From positions 1 through 38,278 of the forward strand of contig CAYMTN010000022.1 in NCBI GenBank assembly GCA_964393335.1: 38,278 bases of DNA, in the 5' to 3' direction. The notes below the pieces were generated by a model. It saw only the letters and a list, made by a program, of their open reading frames with translations. It was not told where the DNA came from and made no database searches. Numbering within the stretch: position 1 is the first letter of the stretch; every line of letters begins with the position of its first letter. The stretch comes from CAYMTN01 sp964393335. Its GTDB lineage: Bacteria > Chloroflexota > Anaerolineae > Aggregatilineales > Aggregatilineaceae. Of the stretch, positions 15,621 to 24,651 are shown in pieces. The position numbers were made by a program, and so were the translations under genes.

Positions 15621-16559
15621 TCAAGACCGGGACAGCTTCGAGAGAATCGCGCGGCCTTGCTCGACATCGCGCCCGATCTGCGCGACCAGCTCGTCCACGC
15701 CGTTGAACTTCTGTTCCGGGCGCAGCCGTTCGACCACGTCGAAAATCAGGTCGCGGCCATAAATATCGCGGTCAAAATCGAGCAAGTGCGCTTCGACGGT
15801 GACAACTTTGCCGGAAAACGTCGGGCGGTTGCCGATATTTGCCACAGACAGGAACGTCTCGCCGTCGAGGCGCGCCCACCCGGCGTAGACGCCCTTAGCG
15901 GGCAGCACCTGCTCGTCCCACACGTCGATATTGGCCGTCGGAAAGCCAATCGTCCGCCCGCGCCCGTCGCCGCGCACCACTTCGCCCGCCAGCCGGTACG
16001 GACGCCCCAGGCGGCGCGTCACGGTCGGGATATCGCCATTCTCAAGCGCCGCGCGGATGTTGCTGCTGCTCACCGTCTGCCCGTTGCCATCGTTGGCCAC
16101 CAGTTCTACGACCTCCAGTGCAAAACCTTTACGCGCGCTTTCCTCGCGCAAAAAGGTGACATTCCCCTCACGCTTGTAGCCCATCGCAAAGTCCGCGCCG
16201 ACCCACAGCTCGCGCAGCTTGAGGTATTTCAGCAGTCGGTCGACGAAGTCCGCCGCGCGAATCTGGCGCACCTCGTCGTTAAAGGGATGCGTCACCACGC
16301 ACTCGACGCCTAACTCGCCCAACAGCGCGGCGCGCTGCTCCGGCGTGGTCAGGTAATAACGCCCGAACGCGCGGCCTAACACCACGTCGGGATGCGGGAA
16401 AAAGGTCAGCACGGTCGGTACGTAACCCTGCGCGTGCGCTTTGGTCACCAGCCGCCGCAAGAGGTGCTGGTGGCCGATATGGACGCCGTCAAACATCCCG
16501 ACCGCGACGAGCGTCGGACCGGGTGGATTTGCGTCGGCCAAACGGTAAACATGCTGCAT
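15621..16559 (-). CDS. ribF: Bifunctional riboflavin kinase / FAD synthetase
   Basis: The product has 312 residues from ATG 16559 (AGGGAG 8 nt upstream); 25 extra in-frame codons upstream are not used by this choice. It makes FMN and FAD from riboflavin. The N-terminal nucleotidyl-transferase domain has VGMFDGVHIGHQHLL, with the HIGH signature at 27-30, and LWVGADFAMGYKREG further on. The C-terminal flavokinase domain has GRTIGFPTANI, GVYAGWA and NIGNRPTF. It lies directly after truB, a pairing conserved across bacteria (truB-ribF in the nusA/infB region). All expected motifs are present. Confidence 0.97.
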   Translation of the reverse strand: MQHVYRLADANPPGPTLVAVGMFDGVHIGHQHLLRRLVTKAHAQGYVPTVLTFFPHPDVVLGRAFGRYYLTTPEQRAALLGELGVECVVTHPFNDEVRQIRAADFVDRLLKYLKLRELWVGADFAMGYKREGNVTFLREESARKGFALEVVELVANDGNGQTVSSSNIRAALENGDIPTVTRRLGRPYRLAGEVVRGDGRGRTIGFPTANIDVWDEQVLPAKGVYAGWARLDGETFLSVANIGNRPTFSGKVVTVEAHLLDFDRDIYGRDLIFDVVERLRPEQKFNGVDELVAQIGRDVEQGRAILSKLSRS

Positions 16560-16646
16560 AGTGTGCGCTCCCTGGGTGTTATGGTTCCGTGTAGAGTTTA
16601 CACGGCTCGCTCGACGCGCGGCAACCGCGATCAACCGCTTTGGCCG

Positions 16647-17540
16647 CTACCCAAACACCTTGGCGGGCTTCCAGTGTTGATCACGCCGTTCGAGCACCGC
16701 GAAAAACTGCCCGTCCGGGTCATAGGCCCGCGCCAGCATTTCTACGCCGACCAGCGCCCCTGCGCTGGCCTCCGCCGCCGCGATCAACCGCCCGTGCCGG
16801 ACATGATCGGCATCCTCCGGCGAAAGGTGCAGGGCGGGCGCGTCCGCCAGCGCCATATCCGGCGGCAGCAGCGACTCGTCCCACGTCCCAGCCCCCATCG
16901 CCGCCTGCAAATCCGCCCAGATGACCGCGTTCGCGGTCGTGAACGGCCCGCTGGCCGTGCGTTCCAGCGCGGCGAGAAACGCGCCGACGCCGACCGCCGC
17001 GCCCAGGTCGTGCGCCAGGCTGCGAATGTACGTCCCCGGCGAGCACGCGACTTCCAGCAGCGCGTCCGGCGGCTCCCAGACCAGCAGGTCGAGCCGGAAG
17101 ACCGTCACCGGGCGCGCGGCCCGTTCGACTTCGTGCCCGGCGCGCGCCAGGTCGTACAATTTCTGGCCGCCTTGTTTGATCGCGCTGTACATCGGCGGAA
17201 CCTGATCGAACGTCCCGCGAAACGTGTCGAGCGCGGCGGTGGCGGCGTCCAGCGTCACCGGCTGCGTATTCTCCGCGATGACCGTTCCCTCGGCGTCGTA
17301 GCTATCCGTCTCGACGCCGAAGCGCACACGCGCCCGGTACGTTTTGGGCGAGCGCATGACGTATTCACTCAGGCGCGTGGCCGCTCCCAGGCATAACACC
17401 AACACGCCGGACGCCATCGGATCAAGCGTGCCGGCGTGCCCTACTTTTTTGACGCCCGTGCCACGCCGGACCGCCGCCACCAGATCGTGACTCGTCGGTC
17501 CCGGCGGCTTGTGGACGTTCAACAGGCCGGATGCAGCCAT
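16647..17540 (-). CDS. truB: tRNA pseudouridine(55) synthase TruB
   Basis: The product has 297 residues. It converts U55 of tRNA to pseudouridine. The start is ATG 17540, which overlaps the stop of the upstream nrnA gene by one base (TGATG), indicating coupled translation; the longer open frame upstream is shadow. The KPPGPTSHD opening, GHAGTLDPMASGVL with the catalytic Asp40, the KTYRARVRFG strand, VPPMYSAIKQGG and the SPGTYIRSLAHDLG segment are all typical. The C-terminal 60 residues resemble the small PUA-like domain of bacterial TruB. It lies in the conserved rbfA-nrnA-truB-ribF order. Confidence 0.97.
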   Translation of the reverse strand: MAASGLLNVHKPPGPTSHDLVAAVRRGTGVKKVGHAGTLDPMASGVLVLCLGAATRLSEYVMRSPKTYRARVRFGVETDSYDAEGTVIAENTQPVTLDAATAALDTFRGTFDQVPPMYSAIKQGGQKLYDLARAGHEVERAARPVTVFRLDLLVWEPPDALLEVACSPGTYIRSLAHDLGAAVGVGAFLAALERTASGPFTTANAVIWADLQAAMGAGTWDESLLPPDMALADAPALHLSPEDADHVRHGRLIAAAEASAGALVGVEMLARAYDPDGQFFAVLERRDQHWKPAKVFG

Positions 17541-18535
17541 CAGGCCACCAGCGGCGACCCGCACCGCACGGCCTCGCGGAGCATGGCGACCACACGCGGC
17601 ACCAGCGTATCCAGCGGCTCGCCGACCGTCGCGCCCGACGCGAGCCGGTGCCCGCCGCCGCCCAGCGCCACCGCCACCTCGGACGTATCGAAGCCAGGCA
17701 CGGCGCGGATTCCAATTTCGACCGCGCCATCGGGTTTTTCTTTGAATACGACGGCGATATACGCCTCGTCGGTCATGACCAGCGTGCTGACCAGCCCGGC
17801 ATCGTCCGTGCCGGGGTAACCGGCATCCGCGAACATGTTGCGCGTGATGGTGGCCCAGATCACGTGATCGTCCAGGCGCACGGTCGGCATGACACGCGCC
17901 CACAGGCGCAGCCCGGCGTATGAGGTACGGTTCACGGTGCGCTGCACGATCTCCGCCAGCGAAGCACCCGCCGCCATCAGCCGCTGCGCCTTGCCCAACG
18001 TGTTGCTGGTGACGTTATCCGTGCGGAAGCACAACGTATCGGTCACCAGCCCGGTCAGCAGGCAAAACGCGGTGGTCCGGTCGATGGGCACGCCCAGCCG
18101 GTCCAGCCAATCGAGCACGCCTTCCGCCGCTGCGACCGTGCCGACGTCCACCAGGTTCGCCGCGCCAAACAGCGTATTCGTGCGGTGGTGATCCAGGTTG
18201 ATCAGGGGCGCGCCGTGCTGCAACGCCACCTGCCCGACCGCGCCCATACGCGGCTCGTCGCCGCAGTCTACGGCAATCGTCAGGTCGACCGCCGCCTCAC
18301 GCAGCACGGAACCATCCAGCGATCCGTAGACCGCATCCGACCCCGGCACAAACGCCAGGTCATCCGGCACGCCGCCGTCCACCGCCGTGATCGTGCGCTT
18401 CTCCAGGCCGCGCAGCGCGTGTGCCAGCCCCAACATCGAGCCAATCGCGTCGCCGTCCGGGCCGACGTGTGTCAGCACCAGGATCGACGATGACCGCGCC
18501 ACCAGATCACACGCTTCAGTCCAATCCAGCCTCAT
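17540..18535 (-). CDS. nrnA: DHH/DHHA1 phosphoesterase, NrnA-like oligoribonuclease / pAp phosphatase
   Basis: The product has 331 residues. NrnA removes nucleotides from short RNA oligomers and dephosphorylates 3'-phosphoadenosine 5'-phosphate. The manganese motifs are in order: THVGPDGDAIGS at 22-33, VDCGD at 89-93, the DHH triad LDHHRTN at 114-120, and the DHHA1 nucleotide loop GGGGHRLASGAT at 292-303. The start overlaps the rbfA end by 20 nt, and the stop shares one base with the truB start, so three genes are translationally linked. The gene is commonly found between rbfA and truB. Gene symbol by family and context. Confidence 0.93.
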   Translation of the reverse strand: MRLDWTEACDLVARSSSILVLTHVGPDGDAIGSMLGLAHALRGLEKRTITAVDGGVPDDLAFVPGSDAVYGSLDGSVLREAAVDLTIAVDCGDEPRMGAVGQVALQHGAPLINLDHHRTNTLFGAANLVDVGTVAAAEGVLDWLDRLGVPIDRTTAFCLLTGLVTDTLCFRTDNVTSNTLGKAQRLMAAGASLAEIVQRTVNRTSYAGLRLWARVMPTVRLDDHVIWATITRNMFADAGYPGTDDAGLVSTLVMTDEAYIAVVFKEKPDGAVEIGIRAVPGFDTSEVAVALGGGGHRLASGATVGEPLDTLVPRVVAMLREAVRCGSPLVA

Positions 18536-18920
18536 CCGTTTCCTGTCCTTGTGAGGGTGATTCCGGCGTGTCCACCGGTGGGGTTTCGGGCGGGATATCG
18601 AGCGTGCTCAGCAGTTCGTCGATCCGTTCGCCGTGTTCGAAGACCACGTCCCAATGAAAATGCAGCTCCGGCGTCTTGCGGAAGCGAGTCCGCACGGCCA
18701 GTTCGTGCCGCAAGAACCCGCTGGCCCGGTCCAGCCCGGCCATGACCAGCTCGCGATCATCCAGCGAATGCACGTAAATCTCGGCATATTCGATCTCGCG
18801 GTCAACCTTCACGTCGGTGACGGTCACGTCTTGCAGCGCGGGATCGGTTACTTCGGTCATCAACAGCCCGCCCATGATCTCCATGATGAGACGGGCGGCG
18901 CGTTCCTGTTTTATGGTCAT
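18516..18920 (-). CDS. rbfA: 30S ribosome-binding factor A
   Basis: The product has 134 residues from ATG 18920 (AAGGA 5 nt upstream). RbfA binds immature 30S subunits and assists 16S rRNA 5'-end processing. The short KH-type fold is seen in QERAARLIMEIMGGLL, DPALQDVTVTDVKVDREIEYAEIYVHSL and the final segment RFRKTPELHFHWD. About 25 acidic, Pro-rich residues follow the fold and overlap the next gene. Its usual partner infB is 1.1 kb upstream, separated by a terminator and an oxidoreductase-like gene, so rbfA may be transcribed independently of infB in this genome. Confidence 0.94.
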   Translation of the reverse strand: MTIKQERAARLIMEIMGGLLMTEVTDPALQDVTVTDVKVDREIEYAEIYVHSLDDRELVMAGLDRASGFLRHELAVRTRFRKTPELHFHWDVVFEHGERIDELLSTLDIPPETPPVDTPESPSQGQETDEAGLD

Positions 18921-19027
18921 CGTATTCCTTACTCGTTCTGATCCGTCGTCTAAAAACACGGGGCAGATTCGCCCGGCCCATTCCGATCAGTCGTCGGAGC
19001 GTCACCGATCCGGTTTCCCAATCAACC

Positions 19028-19957
19028 CTAATCGCCCGTTTGGAGCACGTCCAGCGCTTCCATGAACGCCGCACGCGGCCCGTGCTGCGCAGTCCAGCCC
19101 GCCGCGATCAATTTCCCGGCATCCAGCGGCGGCGCGTCGATCACCGCCCGGAACCAGCCCGGCGGGGTCCGTTTGCCGCGAAACCGCCAGCGCCACCACG
19201 CTTGCAGGACCAGCCAGCCCCACGCGCGGCACGCCTGGTGCTGCCCGACGAGCGCCGCTGCCTCGCGGAAGGTGATCGCGCCGCCGCTCACGTGGTACAC
19301 GCCCGGCAGATCACGCCGCAGCGCCAGCGTCAGCGCCGCGATCAGATCGTCCTCGTGCACCAGCGACAGCGCGTGATCGGCGCGGCCACAGGCCAGCAGC
19401 GGACCGCTCGCCAGGTGGCGCACCGGCGCGAGATGGTGCGCGCCGCAAACCCACGCCGTCCGGAAGCGCGTGAACACTCCATTATACCGCTGCCGCGCGA
19501 TTACATCGAGATAATCGGCCACCAGCGCGCGCGCCCGTGCGTAGGCGCTGGCCTGGTGCCCGCGTACCGGCGCGGATTCGACCAGCGGGCCGGGCGGCTG
19601 CGGCCCGTACAACGCCGCGCTGTTGCCGACGATCAGCCGGGGCACTTCCGCCGCGATCACGGCCTGGACGACGTGCTGCGCGTCCTCCACCAGCCCGTTA
19701 TCGCGCGCCCGCTGCGACCGGCGCGGCGGCCATTCCAGGCCCGGCAGCAGCACCACCGCGTCGATTGCGCGCAGCAGCGGCACCCATTCCGGCTGGCGCA
19801 GACTGGCACGCACGAAGCGCAGCCCTGGCAGCGGCGGATAACACGGGCGATCATCCAACCCGGTGACGGACTCGACCAGACCGCCCGATTCCGCCAGCAA
19901 ACGCTCGGCCAGCAGGCGGCCCGTCGGCCCGGCCACGCCCGCGATCAAAACACGCAT
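19028..19957 (-). CDS. NAD-dependent epimerase/dehydratase family protein (extended SDR)
   Basis: The product has 309 residues with an N-terminal Rossmann fold (VLIAGVAGPTGR at 3-14, in the GxxGxxG position) and the extended-SDR layout: IVGNSAALYG near 109-118 with the catalytic Ser, then SAYARARA at 137-144. The usual catalytic YxxxK reads Y139-x3-R143, so the lysine is replaced by arginine and normal epimerase or dehydratase chemistry is doubtful. GGGGG lies 5 nt before ATG 19957. It sits between infB and rbfA, which are neighbours in many bacteria, directly after the infB terminator. It may be a nucleotide-binding regulator or an unusual reductase; the substrate is unknown. Confidence 0.85.
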   Translation of the reverse strand: MRVLIAGVAGPTGRLLAERLLAESGGLVESVTGLDDRPCYPPLPGLRFVRASLRQPEWVPLLRAIDAVVLLPGLEWPPRRSQRARDNGLVEDAQHVVQAVIAAEVPRLIVGNSAALYGPQPPGPLVESAPVRGHQASAYARARALVADYLDVIARQRYNGVFTRFRTAWVCGAHHLAPVRHLASGPLLACGRADHALSLVHEDDLIAALTLALRRDLPGVYHVSGGAITFREAAALVGQHQACRAWGWLVLQAWWRWRFRGKRTPPGWFRAVIDAPPLDAGKLIAAGWTAQHGPRAAFMEALDVLQTGD

Positions 19958-19963
19958 GAGGCC

Positions 19964-19997
19964 CCCAAAACAACGGGGCCAGGAGCTGTCCTGGCCC
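19964..19997 (-). terminator. Rho-independent terminator after infB
   Basis: On the minus strand GGGCCAGGA and TCCTGGCCC (19976-19997) form a perfect 9-bp stem with a 4-nt loop, followed by CGTTGTTTT. It starts about 40 nt after the infB stop and ends 7 nt before the next gene's start, splitting the operon. Confidence 0.88.
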
Positions 19998-20037
19998 GCG
20001 TAATTATGTCATGACTGGTCATCCGCGCCAGCCCGAT

Positions 20038-21828
20038 CTAGTTGACGCGCTCGCGCACGTAGAACTCGATCCGGTCGCCTTCCTGATAGTCCTGGAAACC
20101 GTCCAGGCCGATGCCGCACTCAAACCCGGTGCGCACCTCGCGCACGTCTTCTTCGAAGCGTTTGAGGCTGCTCACGCCGACATTTTCCACCAGCACGCGC
20201 CCGTTCCGCACGACACGCGCCTTCGACCGGCGTTGGATGGTGCCCTCCAGCACGTACGACCCGGCGATGTTGCCCACCCTGGGCACGCGAATCACCATGC
20301 GCACTTCCGCCGCGCCGACCAGGCGATCCTGGTATTCCGGCTCAAGCAGACCTTGCAGCGCCAACTCGACGCTTTCGATCAGTTTGTAGATCACGGTATA
20401 CGTGAGAATCTCGACGCCCTGCGCCTCGGCGACACGCGCCGCCGCCGAATCCGGCTCGACGTTGAAGCCGATGATCACGGCATCCGACGCCGCCGCCAGG
20501 TTCACGTCATTTTCGGTGATCTCACCGACGTCGGCGTGCAGCACGCGCACGTGCATTTCGCCAACGGAGATATTCTCGACCGATTTCACCACCGGTTCGA
20601 GCGATCCGTCCACGTCAACTTTGATGATCAGCAGCAGTTCTTTGGTTTCGCCGGCCTGGAAGCGCAGAAACACGTCTTCCAACGTCATCGTGGATACACC
20701 CGCCGCCTGTACCGCGTCACGTTCCGCCACGCGCCGCCCAACCGTCGAGCGTGCCTCTTTGATTTCCTTCACCACCTCGAACACGTCACCCGCGTGCGGC
20801 GGCTCGTCGAGGCCCATCACCGACACCGGGCGCGATGGCCCTGCTTCTGTGATCACGCTGCCGGTTTCGTCAAACATCCGTTTGAGGCGGCCATGTGCCA
20901 CCCCGGCGATCACGACGTCGCCGGTGTGCAGCGTGCCGTTCTGGACCAGGAGGGTCGCCACCGGGCCGCGCCCGCTCTCCATGTGACCATCCAGCACCGT
21001 TCCGGTGGCGGAGGCGTGGGGATTGGCGCGGATATCGGTTTCATCGGCCACCAGCAAAATCGCTTCCAACAGGTCGCTGATGCCCTGACCCGTCTTGGCG
21101 CTCACCGGGACGACCAGCGTATCGCCGCCCCACTCGTCCGCTCGTAAATCCAGCTCGTCGGCAAGCTGCTGCTTGACCCGTTCTGGATTCGCGTTTGATT
21201 TATCGATCTTGTTCAGCGCCACCACGACCGGCACATGCGCCGCGCGGACGTGCGCGACCGCTTCCCGCGTGGTCGGCATCACGCCGTCGTCGGCGGCCAC
21301 GACCAGCACGGCAATATCCGCGCCCTGCGCGCCGCGCGACCGCATCGCCGTGAACGCCTCGTGGCCCGGCGTATCCAGGAACGTGATCTCGCGGCCATCA
21401 TGTTTGACGCGGTACGCGCCGATGTGCTGCGTGATGCCACCTGCTTCACCCTGCTGCACGTGCGTCTCGCGAATCACGTCGAGCAGCGACGTTTTGCCGT
21501 GATCGACGTGGCCCAGCATGGTCACAATCGGCGCGCGCGGTTCCATTTGGGACGGGTCTTGATCGGCATACATACGCCGCCACTGCGGCATCGCCGCCTG
21601 TTCTTCCTCGACATCCGGCTCCGACGGGCGGATCGGACGCGCTTCGTAGCCCATCCCGTCAACGACAATCGCCGCCGTATCAAAATCGATCTGCTGGTTG
21701 ATTGACGCCATGATACCGTTGCTGATCAGCTCTTTCATGACCTCGATCGGGCTTTCACCCATGAGATCGGCCAATTCGCGCACGGTTATAAACTCAGGGA
21801 CTTCCAACACTTGTTTCTCTTGGGGCAT
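20038..21828 (-). CDS. infB: Translation initiation factor IF-2 (short form)
   Basis: The product has 596 residues. IF-2 places initiator tRNA on the ribosome with GTP hydrolysis. A single IF2_N domain (LEVPEFITVRELADLMGE to about 60) is followed by the GTPase domain: GHVDHGKT at 106-113, DTPGHE at 152-157, NKID at 206-209. The beta-barrel and C1/C2 domains follow, ending FEDVREVRTGFECG-like segments. The long, low-complexity N-terminal extension of many bacterial IF-2 proteins is absent. ATG 21828 is the only start in this frame after an upstream stop, yet the ribosome site AGGAGG is 47 nt away, across a perfect hairpin (annotated separately). Identification is certain. Confidence 0.98.
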   Translation of the reverse strand: MPQEKQVLEVPEFITVRELADLMGESPIEVMKELISNGIMASINQQIDFDTAAIVVDGMGYEARPIRPSEPDVEEEQAAMPQWRRMYADQDPSQMEPRAPIVTMLGHVDHGKTSLLDVIRETHVQQGEAGGITQHIGAYRVKHDGREITFLDTPGHEAFTAMRSRGAQGADIAVLVVAADDGVMPTTREAVAHVRAAHVPVVVALNKIDKSNANPERVKQQLADELDLRADEWGGDTLVVPVSAKTGQGISDLLEAILLVADETDIRANPHASATGTVLDGHMESGRGPVATLLVQNGTLHTGDVVIAGVAHGRLKRMFDETGSVITEAGPSRPVSVMGLDEPPHAGDVFEVVKEIKEARSTVGRRVAERDAVQAAGVSTMTLEDVFLRFQAGETKELLLIIKVDVDGSLEPVVKSVENISVGEMHVRVLHADVGEITENDVNLAAASDAVIIGFNVEPDSAAARVAEAQGVEILTYTVIYKLIESVELALQGLLEPEYQDRLVGAAEVRMVIRVPRVGNIAGSYVLEGTIQRRSKARVVRNGRVLVENVGVSSLKRFEEDVREVRTGFECGIGLDGFQDYQEGDRIEFYVRERVN

Positions 21829-21881
21829 AGTATCAGCGGTCTGGCTGGCATCTCGGATGCCGGGCGAACCGCTACCCTCCT
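21829..21881 (-). promoter_or_regulatory. infB ribosome-binding site separated from AUG by a hairpin
   Basis: On the minus strand AGGAGGG (21881-21875) is followed by T, then a 39-nt symmetric structure (21873-21835), then GATACT and ATG 21828. The outer stem AGCGGT/ACCGCT and the inner stem GGCATC/GATGCC are perfect, with 6x6 internal loops and a 3-nt loop. Folding would bring AGGAGG to 8 nt from the AUG. Confidence 0.65.
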
Positions 21882-21923
21882 TTCCTTGATCTGACTGAGA
21901 ACGATTTCACGAGCCGAACCTGG

Positions 21924-21994
21924 GCGATCACCGCTTGCGGCCATCAAACGCGGCACCGCACGCGTTACCCACGCGTGTCAACAGGCGTGATCGC
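21924..21994 (-). other. Palindromic, probably structured RNA element between ylxR and infB
   Basis: Outer arms GCGATCAC (21924-21931) and GTGATCGC (21987-21994) enclose a perfect 7-bp hairpin CACGCGT/ACGCGTG (21959-21977) and a small CCG/CGG hairpin (21931-21940). It would lie in the leader of infB. The rest of the 341-nt ylxR-infB gap (21995-22169) shows no gene that I can support; ylxQ, often found here, is absent. Confidence 0.45.
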
Positions 21995-22169
21995 GGTTAG
22001 ACTATCGGCACATGTTGGGATTTATGGAGGCAAACTGGCAGGACCGTGAGGGGATGCGCGCTTTGCAGCGCACTCGAACCGGGTCAATTCATAGACCACC
22101 CCGCAACATACCTGCCCGCGACTCCATCAGGCTCCAAACAGCCTCACACATAGACCAAAACCAACCTCA

Positions 22170-22466
22170 TCAGGCTTCGGGTTCAGGGCGTGCCGCCCGA
22201 ATACGGGTGACATCGTCTTCGCTGAGCGTGGTCCGCAGCGCCCGTGCCAGCGCACCACTTTCCAGGGCGCGATCCCAACACACGCGCTGATCGCACAGAT
22301 ACGCGCCCCGGCCATTACGTTTGCCGGTTGGATCAACGTGCACGCCATCGTCAGGCATGCGTACAAGCCGGGTCAACGACCGCTTGTCGGCGGTTGTGCG
22401 GCAGACGACACACGTCCGCTGAGGGGTGTGCCGCCGCCGCTTCGATTTACCGTCTGGTTTCGCCAT
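22170..22466 (-). CDS. ylxR: YlxR family RNA-binding protein (RnpM)
   Basis: The product has 98 residues from ATG 22466, 17 nt after the nusA stop. The family signature is complete: RTCVVCR at 17-23, KRSLTRLVR at 28-36, and VDPTGKRNGRGAYLC near 43-57 followed by a second Cys. YlxR is a small basic protein encoded between nusA and infB; in Bacillus it was reported to bind RNase P RNA and modulate its activity. A Lys/Arg-rich N-terminus supports nucleic acid binding. No strong ribosome site is seen, so translation may be coupled to nusA. Confidence 0.95.
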   Translation of the reverse strand: MAKPDGKSKRRRHTPQRTCVVCRTTADKRSLTRLVRMPDDGVHVDPTGKRNGRGAYLCDQRVCWDRALESGALARALRTTLSEDDVTRIRAARPEPEA

Positions 22467-22483
22467 TGGTTGCCCGCCAGCGT

Positions 22484-24460
<1,977 letters not shown>

Positions 24461-24530
24461 GGTCTTCTGGTTCTGCCCTAATGGGATCACTCGGTGTCGA
24501 ACGGTGTGGCCTGTGAAATTCTACCATATA

Positions 24531-24556
24531 CAACGAAAAGTGGGGGGGCCCACTTT
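24531..24556 (-). terminator. Hairpin after proS, also inside the nusA leader
   Basis: On the minus strand AAAGTGGG and CCCACTTT (24556-24537) form a perfect 8-bp stem with a CCCC loop, followed by TCGTTGTAT. It lies 96 nt after the proS stop but also about 25-45 nt downstream of the predicted nusA promoter, so it can act on both transcripts. Confidence 0.65.
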
Positions 24557-24586
24557 CCGCATCACGTCTTCAGCTTCGATAGTTAG

Positions 24587-24615
24587 AGTATATCACGCGG
24601 ATCGCAGGTTGGCAA
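24587..24615 (-). promoter_or_regulatory. Sigma-70-type promoter of the nusA operon
   Basis: The minus strand reads TTGCCA (24615-24610), 17 nt, TATACT (24592-24587), each box matching consensus at 5 of 6 positions. Transcription would begin near 24580, giving a leader of about 120 nt containing the 24537-24556 hairpin. Confidence 0.7.
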
Positions 24616-24651
24616 GGGTTACATGCCTGCTACCAGGCGTGTTATGAGCCA

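Noticed and set aside
22040..22110. tRNA-like GGTTCGAGT on the minus strand
   Set aside because: The flanking bases do not form a T-stem and no anticodon or acceptor arm is found.
22012..22290. 92-codon plus-strand frame between infB and ylxR
   Set aside because: It runs into the opposite strand of ylxR, has no ribosome site and gives a low-complexity translation.
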